A DNA stretch of 64,000 nt from Streptomyces sp. NBC_00440 (GTDB taxonomy: Bacteria; Actinomycetota; Actinomycetes; Streptomycetales; Streptomycetaceae), in assembly GCF_036014215.1 (NCBI RefSeq), contig NZ_CP107921.1, positions 2,179,501 to 2,243,500 on the forward strand, given 5' to 3'. Within the stretch, counting starts at the first letter, position 1, and every line of letters starts with the position of its first letter. Under the pieces are notes generated by a model that was not told where the DNA came from, made no database searches, and saw only the letters and a program-made list of their open reading frames with translations. Shown piece by piece: positions 59,604 to 64,000 of the stretch. The position numbers and the translations under genes are program-made.

Positions 59604-62036
59604 CTAGTCCTGCGCGGTGCGGCGCCGGCGCATCCACCAGACCAGTGCGCCACCGACGACGATGACCGCGGCGGCGATGCCGGAGATCAGGCCGATGGGG
59701 GTGTCGGATCCGGTGTGGGCGAGGTCCCCGCCGGGACTGGTCGGCGGGTGGCCCGGCCCTCCGCCGCCGGCCGGCGGGGTGCTCGTCCCGGGGCCCGGTG
59801 TGTGGCTGGGCGGCGCGGACGGCTTTCCGGTGGGCGTGGGGGTGGGTGTCGGAGTGGGCTTTCCGCCTCCGCCGGTGACCGGTCCCCCACCGAGGTAGAG
59901 GGTGTCGGTGTCGCGGTAGGAGGTGTCGTCGGACTGCAGGGAGTTACTGGTGGTGTGGTCCAGGTCCCGGTTCTCCACGTTGAAGCGGACCTTGGTGATG
60001 TTCCGCTTCGGCGCCTTGGAGAAGTCGACGCCGCCGACGATGTACACCATGACGCCCTTGGCGGTGTCCACGTTGTACTTGAACTCGCCGTTGATGAAGA
60101 TCTTCCGGTACTCCTGGAACAGCTTGTCCTTGTCCCAGTTCTGGTTCGGGGCGCGCAGCGGCCACGCCTTCACGTCGTTGCTGTTGATGAACTTGTGGAA
60201 GTCGGTGGGCTTCTTGGCGTCCTCCCGCCGGATGTACTCGGCTGCGACGCGGGAGGTGTAGACGCGGCGCAGGTCGGCGTACTGGGGAGTGGTGTTGATG
60301 GTCTTCTCCACCGCGGGGACGATCATCCGGTCGATGACCCCCTGAGCCTGGTCGCGCTGGGCCTTAGTGGGGTGGCAGACGCCCTCGCCTCCGCCGGGCT
60401 GGGTGATGGTGTCCTGCTCGGTGGACTTCAGTCTGAGCGGGGCGTCGAGGATGTAGATGCCGCCGTCCTGCTCGCGGACCGTGGCGGGCTTGGGCTCGAT
60501 CCAGTTACGGATGCCGGTGAAGCAGGGACGCCCGTCCACCTTCGGGAGGGCGGCCCAGAACCGGCGGCCGAGGTCGGTCTTGGGGTCCATCGTCCGGAAG
60601 AAGTCGTGCTTCATCTGGAGGTCGGCCTCCAGCAGCACCCGCCCGGCGTCGGTGGAGGCGAACTTGTCGTCCATGACCCGGTCCGGCTGGTCCGGGTTCA
60701 GGTTCACCCAGAACTTGTCCGGTGTCAGGGCCAGCCAGGTGAACAGGGCGTCGGATGCCAGCTGCATCTTGGCCTGGCCGCCGTATCCCGGGTTCTTGTC
60801 CGGGTCGGGCATCTGGTCGGCGCGCATGCTGTACTGCATGCCCTTGCCCTTTCCGAGGCCGCCGACATAGCGCAGCTCCAGGGTGGTGAAGTCCACGCCG
60901 CCCGGGCCGCCCCGGGGAAGAGTGCCACGGCTGTCCAGGCGCCGGGACTCGGCCTGGATACGCCTGGCCTCGGCCGGAGTGCGTCCGGAGTCGTTGATGC
61001 GCTCGTTCAGCGGGCCACGGCTGCCACCGCAGTTGGACGTGGTGGCCGAGGCGAGCTGCGCACCGGCGCTCTGGCAGCCGGGCGCGAACGCCCGGTCCTG
61101 ACGGGAGTAGCCGGGGACCGGGGTGGTCTTGGCGACCGGGTTGTAGAGGCGCTGGTTGCCGCGCACCTGGTTCGTCTTGCCCGGCCGGTCCGCGACGACC
61201 TCCTCGTTCAGGTCGCTGATCTTCTTCGCCTGCCCCTTGGTGAAGCTCTTCGCGCCGGAGTAGCGGAAGGTGTGGTCGGACATCGACTTGGCGACCACTC
61301 GGTCCTTGGCGAGCTGAGCGTTCTCCAGCCGGCTGTTGGACTTGAACTCGTTGAACTCCTTGGTCCGCTGGTTGTAGGCGTCGTAGCGGCGCTCGCCGAC
61401 CTTGTCGCCGTCCTTGTCGAAGAGTTCGACGTAGTACTCGCACAGCCAGTCGGGGCCGATGAGGTTGTAGTCCTTGACGAGCTGCCGTTCGTACCCGGAA
61501 CCCTTGCTGTTGTTGGTCTGGTTGCGGATGTAGCGGTACTTGAACCAGTGGTCGAAGGCCAGGTTCTCCTTGTTGGCGAGGAACCGGGCGTAGATCTCCA
61601 TGGCCCGGTCCGCCGGAGCCCCGGAGCTGTTGGCCTGCCTGGCCCAGGCGGCGACGTTCTTCGTCGGGTCCCCCGGAACCTTGGACAGGGCCTTCTGCTT
61701 CTCGGCCGCCGTGGGGGCCTTCAGCCCGTCATACGCCTGGCCGGGGAGGTCGTAGTCGAAGTTCTTCGGCAAGTCGGTGGACTTGTGGATCAGCCCGCTC
61801 GGGTCGTCGGGGAATCCGGAGTTCGCCGGAGTGCTCTTGGCGGGCGGTAGCCCGTTACGGACATCGCAGCGTTTGCCGGTGCCGGGCTTGGGCCTGGCCA
61901 CGACCGGCGGCCCGCCCGCAGCCTGGGCGGTGTCGATGGACGGCAGACCGGTCAGGGTGACCGCGGCGGCCAGACCGGCCGCTGCTGCCAGACGTAAGAC
62001 CCGCCATCTGCGGGACAGTCCGAGTATGCGATTCAA
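59604..62036 (-). CDS. Sortase-anchored (LAHTG) surface protein of unknown function
   Basis: An 810-residue exported protein. TTG 62036 is the likely start because GAGGGAAG precedes it; it opens a signal peptide (RLAAAAGLAAAVTLTGLP). The C-terminus has a Thr/Pro/Gly-rich wall linker, the sorting motif LAHTG, a hydrophobic helix (LISGIAAAVIVVGGALVWWM) and RRRR, as in class E sortase substrates. The central 600 residues are rich in charged and aromatic residues (AFDHWFKYRYIRNQTNNSKG; NGEFKYNVDTAKGVMVYIVG). I do not recognise them. Earlier Met codons lack ribosome sites. Confidence 0.8.
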   Translation of the reverse strand: MNRILGLSRRWRVLRLAAAAGLAAAVTLTGLPSIDTAQAAGGPPVVARPKPGTGKRCDVRNGLPPAKSTPANSGFPDDPSGLIHKSTDLPKNFDYDLPGQAYDGLKAPTAAEKQKALSKVPGDPTKNVAAWARQANSSGAPADRAMEIYARFLANKENLAFDHWFKYRYIRNQTNNSKGSGYERQLVKDYNLIGPDWLCEYYVELFDKDGDKVGERRYDAYNQRTKEFNEFKSNSRLENAQLAKDRVVAKSMSDHTFRYSGAKSFTKGQAKKISDLNEEVVADRPGKTNQVRGNQRLYNPVAKTTPVPGYSRQDRAFAPGCQSAGAQLASATTSNCGGSRGPLNERINDSGRTPAEARRIQAESRRLDSRGTLPRGGPGGVDFTTLELRYVGGLGKGKGMQYSMRADQMPDPDKNPGYGGQAKMQLASDALFTWLALTPDKFWVNLNPDQPDRVMDDKFASTDAGRVLLEADLQMKHDFFRTMDPKTDLGRRFWAALPKVDGRPCFTGIRNWIEPKPATVREQDGGIYILDAPLRLKSTEQDTITQPGGGEGVCHPTKAQRDQAQGVIDRMIVPAVEKTINTTPQYADLRRVYTSRVAAEYIRREDAKKPTDFHKFINSNDVKAWPLRAPNQNWDKDKLFQEYRKIFINGEFKYNVDTAKGVMVYIVGGVDFSKAPKRNITKVRFNVENRDLDHTTSNSLQSDDTSYRDTDTLYLGGGPVTGGGGKPTPTPTPTPTGKPSAPPSHTPGPGTSTPPAGGGGPGHPPTSPGGDLAHTGSDTPIGLISGIAAAVIVVGGALVWWMRRRRTAQD

Positions 62037-62170
62037 CGTGGGTGTCTTCCCTCGGCGGGGGCAAGGGGTACCGGGCGGCGCGCGAAGCCCCCGTGACATG
62101 TACGCGCCGCTCGGCAAACCCTAGCGCCCGAGGCCACCGAGCAAAGAAGAGGCAATCGAGTGTCGGCGTG

Positions 62171-62199
62171 TCAACTCCACCACGGTGTACAGGAGTTGA
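62171..62199. terminator. Hairpin after the acidic protein gene
   Basis: An 8-pair stem TCAACTCC/GGAGTTGA with a 13-base loop, directly downstream of the - strand gene ending at 62200. It may also insulate the surface-protein gene. Confidence 0.5.
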
Positions 62200-62913
62200 T
62201 CAGATGAAGTAGAGGTCTTCCATCGTGCCGACAGCGTCCTCGGTGTGCCGGACACGGAACGCCGTGGCCTCGATACCGGCGCGGCTCCAAGGGTCGGCGT
62301 GACCGAGAGCCAGAGCAGCCAGAGCCGCCCACTCGGTATCTCCCGGCTCGTCCTCTTCCAGGTCGATCCCGGCGTCTTCCAGCATCTCGGCCGTCAGCCC
62401 CAGGGAAGCGATCACCGCTTCCGGATCGCCGGTGATGACGAACGGTTCGTCACCGGGCCATCCACTGGCGTGGAACATGGCACCGTCCGGCAGCCACACG
62501 ATGTCCTCGGTGTGGTCGGCGCCTCCGTGGAAGTGCACCCGGCCGACGATCCGCGCACCGGGGAACCGCTCCCGCAAGGCCCCGGCCTCGTACAGGAGCG
62601 GCGTGTCGTTGCCGTTGCCGGCGAACGCCGGATCACTGACACCGAGGGCGGGGCCCCACGCGCCGGCCTGGATGATGTCCAGTTCGGCGCGGGTGCCCGG
62701 TTCGGGCGTGTGAAGCGCGGCGCACGGCCCGGCGTCTTCGAGGATCTCCTCGACGGTGCTGATCGAGGAGGCGAACTCTGCTGCCCGCGCCGCTTCGTTG
62801 ACAGGCAGCGCACCAGGGCCGGGGCGAGGCTCAAGAACAGTCAGGTTGCAGTGACCCATGGAGCCGCGCACTATGCGATCGGCCGGTGAGGTCCAGAAGT
62901 CATTGGCGGTCAT
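62200..62913 (-). CDS. Acidic conserved protein of unknown function
   Basis: A 237-residue soluble and acidic protein (DAGIDLEEDEPGDTEWAALA near the C-terminus). Conserved-looking parts are GSMGHCNLTVLEPRPGPGAL and VGRVHFHGGADHTEDIVWLP. I cannot place it with certainty; similar proteins occur across Streptomyces. ATG 62913 lies 7 bases after TACGGT and lacks a ribosome site. It lies upstream of the surface-protein gene on the same strand, with a hairpin between. A role as a partner or immunity protein is only a guess. Confidence 0.65.
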   Translation of the reverse strand: MTANDFWTSPADRIVRGSMGHCNLTVLEPRPGPGALPVNEAARAAEFASSISTVEEILEDAGPCAALHTPEPGTRAELDIIQAGAWGPALGVSDPAFAGNGNDTPLLYEAGALRERFPGARIVGRVHFHGGADHTEDIVWLPDGAMFHASGWPGDEPFVITGDPEAVIASLGLTAEMLEDAGIDLEEDEPGDTEWAALAALALGHADPWSRAGIEATAFRVRHTEDAVGTMEDLYFI

Positions 62914-63126
62914 GGCGGTCACCGTAGCGGCCTGCGACTCACCGGGGGAACCAGCGGAAAGGACAACAGACCGCCCGAAGAGACAGCACCCAGAAGAGGG
63001 CCTAATTCCCGTTCAGCCGGATCTATAAACCCTCGACTGCACCCAAGGGTGACTTCCTCACCCCTGCGGCAGGGTCAGCCCCTTATCGAGCGGTACGGAA
63101 TCCTGGTATGCGGGTACGGACGTCGA

Positions 63127-63489
63127 ATGGACGCCTCGAAATTTCAGCTCGCCGTCTCATCCAACACAGCCCTGTTCATGCTCCTCACCGGAATCGTGGT
63201 GGTTGCCGTGCTGCTGGCTGCTTTCGCCTGGGGGCGGCGTATCCGCGCCCGGGAACTCCCGCCACCAAAGCCGAACGAGCAGCCTCATCTTCCGAAGGAA
63301 GGCGCGGTTCACGAAACCCGGGAATACCGGGAGCCGGAGGAAATGCCCCACGACGGCTCACGCCTGCTGCCGCACGAACTCAAGGGTTCCAGCACGCACC
63401 GCAGCGCTTCGCAGAAGCCGCCGGCGGACGACGACGCCGATGGCTTCGGTGATGGCAGCAGTTTCGGCAGCGGGGGCCTCGGGAGCTGA
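63127..63489 (+). CDS. DUF6479-like small membrane protein
   Basis: A 120-residue protein with one N-terminal helix (FMLLTGIVVVAVLLAAFAWG) followed by RRIRARELPPPKPNEQPHLP, a His/Glu/Pro-rich cytoplasmic segment, and a Gly/Ser tail ending GSGGLGS. This layout matches the DUF6479 family of Streptomyces, whose function is unknown. ATG 63127 sits before the helix. It is closed by a strong terminator and is convergent with gvpK. Confidence 0.7.
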   Translation: MDASKFQLAVSSNTALFMLLTGIVVVAVLLAAFAWGRRIRARELPPPKPNEQPHLPKEGAVHETREYREPEEMPHDGSRLLPHELKGSSTHRSASQKPPADDDADGFGDGSSFGSGGLGS

Positions 63490-63496
63490 GGCCTGT

Positions 63497-63532
63497 ACCG
63501 GAGAGGCGGGGCGACGGCCCCGCCTCTCCGGT
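63497..63532. terminator. Strong terminator after the DUF6479-like gene
   Basis: A perfect 16-pair stem (arms ACCGGAGAGGCGGGGC and its inverse) with a 4-base loop, followed by a CGTTCTTC stretch, 7 bases past the stop. Confidence 0.9.
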
Positions 63533-63586
63533 CGTTCTTCGGTCACCGGCCCTCGTCTGCGTATCGGCCCGGTCGCCTCTCCTTGG

Positions 63587-63625
63587 CGGTGAACACACTC
63601 ACTCTGACGGTGAACACACTCACTC
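63587..63625. repeat. Direct repeat at the gvpK stop
   Basis: Two copies of CGGTGAACACACTCACTC at 63587-63604 and 63608-63625, separated by three bases. The second covers the gvpK stop codon. It probably arose by local duplication. Confidence 0.8.
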
Positions 63626-64000
63626 CGGCACGGAGCCGGAGCCGGAGCCGGACTGAGGCAACAGCGATCCCAACGGCCCCAGATCCAGGTTGAGATCGTC
63701 CATGGTGAGGCCGTACCGGTCACAGAGTTCGGTCATCCGGTCCTGCAGAATCATCAGCGTGAGCCCTATTCGCTCTTCCTGGTCCTCGCTGAGGTCGCCC
63801 TGATCCACGCGGTGCAGCGCCGTGCGTTCCATGAGCTGGCGCAGCAACTCCACAATAGTGAGCACCAATTTGATGAGATCGCGCTCCACGGATTCCGGGT
63901 CCGTTTCCAGGCGCCGCGCGCTGCCCCGGTGAGGGCGCGTCTCCTCCGGGCCTGCCGGAAGGAGATCGAAGGCGCGCGCAGCGGCCTTTCCGATCTCGCC
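63620..64000 (-). CDS. gvpK: Gas vesicle protein GvpK (5' end outside window)
   Basis: The C-terminal 126 residues of GvpK, a minor gas vesicle assembly protein. The core VERDLIKLVLTIVELLRQLM and LTLMILQDRMTELCDRYGLT, followed by LNLDLGPLGSLLP, is diagnostic. A GTG at 63889 is not the start, because the frame stays open and GvpK-like to the window edge (AARAFDLLPAGPEE). The tail is a GSGSGS extension. A gvp cluster should continue to the right. Confidence 0.92.
   Translation of the reverse strand, partial: GEIGKAAARAFDLLPAGPEETRPHRGSARRLETDPESVERDLIKLVLTIVELLRQLMERTALHRVDQGDLSEDQEERIGLTLMILQDRMTELCDRYGLTMDDLNLDLGPLGSLLPQSGSGSGSVPE

Noticed and set aside
59715..61850. A 711-codon open frame on the + strand
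   Set aside because: It is antisense to the LAHTG surface protein gene and its translation is Val/Gly/Leu/Asp-rich with no domain; typical GC-driven shadow.
63620..63889. GvpK as a complete 89-residue protein starting at GTG 63889
   Set aside because: GvpK-like sequence continues in frame upstream to the window edge, so the gene is partial.

Overview
The window is chromosomal DNA from a high-GC actinomycete, almost certainly a Streptomyces or a very close relative. Evidence is the very GC-rich third codon positions, frequent GTG starts, the fabH-acpP-fabF fatty-acid block followed by a DUF3145 gene, a TAT-type secreted glycosidase, an LAxTG-type sorted surface protein, a DUF6479-like small membrane protein and a gas-vesicle gene at the right edge. 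I saw no rRNA, tRNA, CRISPR array or prophage.

Layout. 1-2.1 kb: end of the type II fatty-acid synthase cluster (fabH 3' part, acpP, fabF), closed by a strong bidirectional terminator. 2.1-10 kb: housekeeping and sugar genes (3-hydroxyisobutyrate-dehydrogenase-like oxidoreductase, DUF3145, SGNH lipoprotein, aldose epimerase, GH3 glucosidase with a divergent TetR, EI24 membrane protein). 10-19.1 kb: a catabolic and uptake locus for a sugar or sugar acid. It has an enolase-superfamily dehydratase, a zinc dehydrogenase, a U32-like TIM-barrel protein, a ChvE/MmsA/MmsB-type ABC importer, an SMP-30 lactonase and an IclR regulator. Two of its promoters share a gapped motif. 19.4-28.7 kb: Ohr, an MDR-type reductase with a divergent MarR, an MreB-like protein, a kinase-like protein lacking a complete ATPase domain, an MFS transporter, a lipoprotein, and a TetR/membrane-protein pair with near-identical leaderless promoters.

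28.9-30.2 kb: a MITE-like inverted repeat followed by an intact IS481-family element. The element landed exactly on the stop codon of the molybdate transporter gene, and its CTAG target duplication supplies the stop codons of both convergent genes. 30.2-41.5 kb: a molybdenum region. It holds a single-chain ModB-ModC transporter, ModA, two paralogous HTH-Mop proteins, a tandem-Mop protein, a small molybdopterin-type oxidoreductase, a two-gene xanthine-dehydrogenase-type operon and a divergent PucR regulator. Uptake, storage or sensing, and use of molybdenum therefore sit side by side.

41.5-51 kb: accessory regulators (XRE-cupin, large LuxR, TetR), two methyltransferases, and a secreted protein pair that includes a papain-like protease whose frame is broken at a run of 13 G/C. 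51-64 kb: an exported GH2 glycosidase with discoidin-type domains, a MarR/MFS pair in which the MFS protein carries a long regulatory-like C-terminal extension, an ArsP-like permease, a LAHTG-anchored surface protein of unknown function, an acidic unknown protein, a DUF6479-like protein, and the 3' part of gvpK running off the edge.

All functional calls come from reading the sequence. No database search was run.
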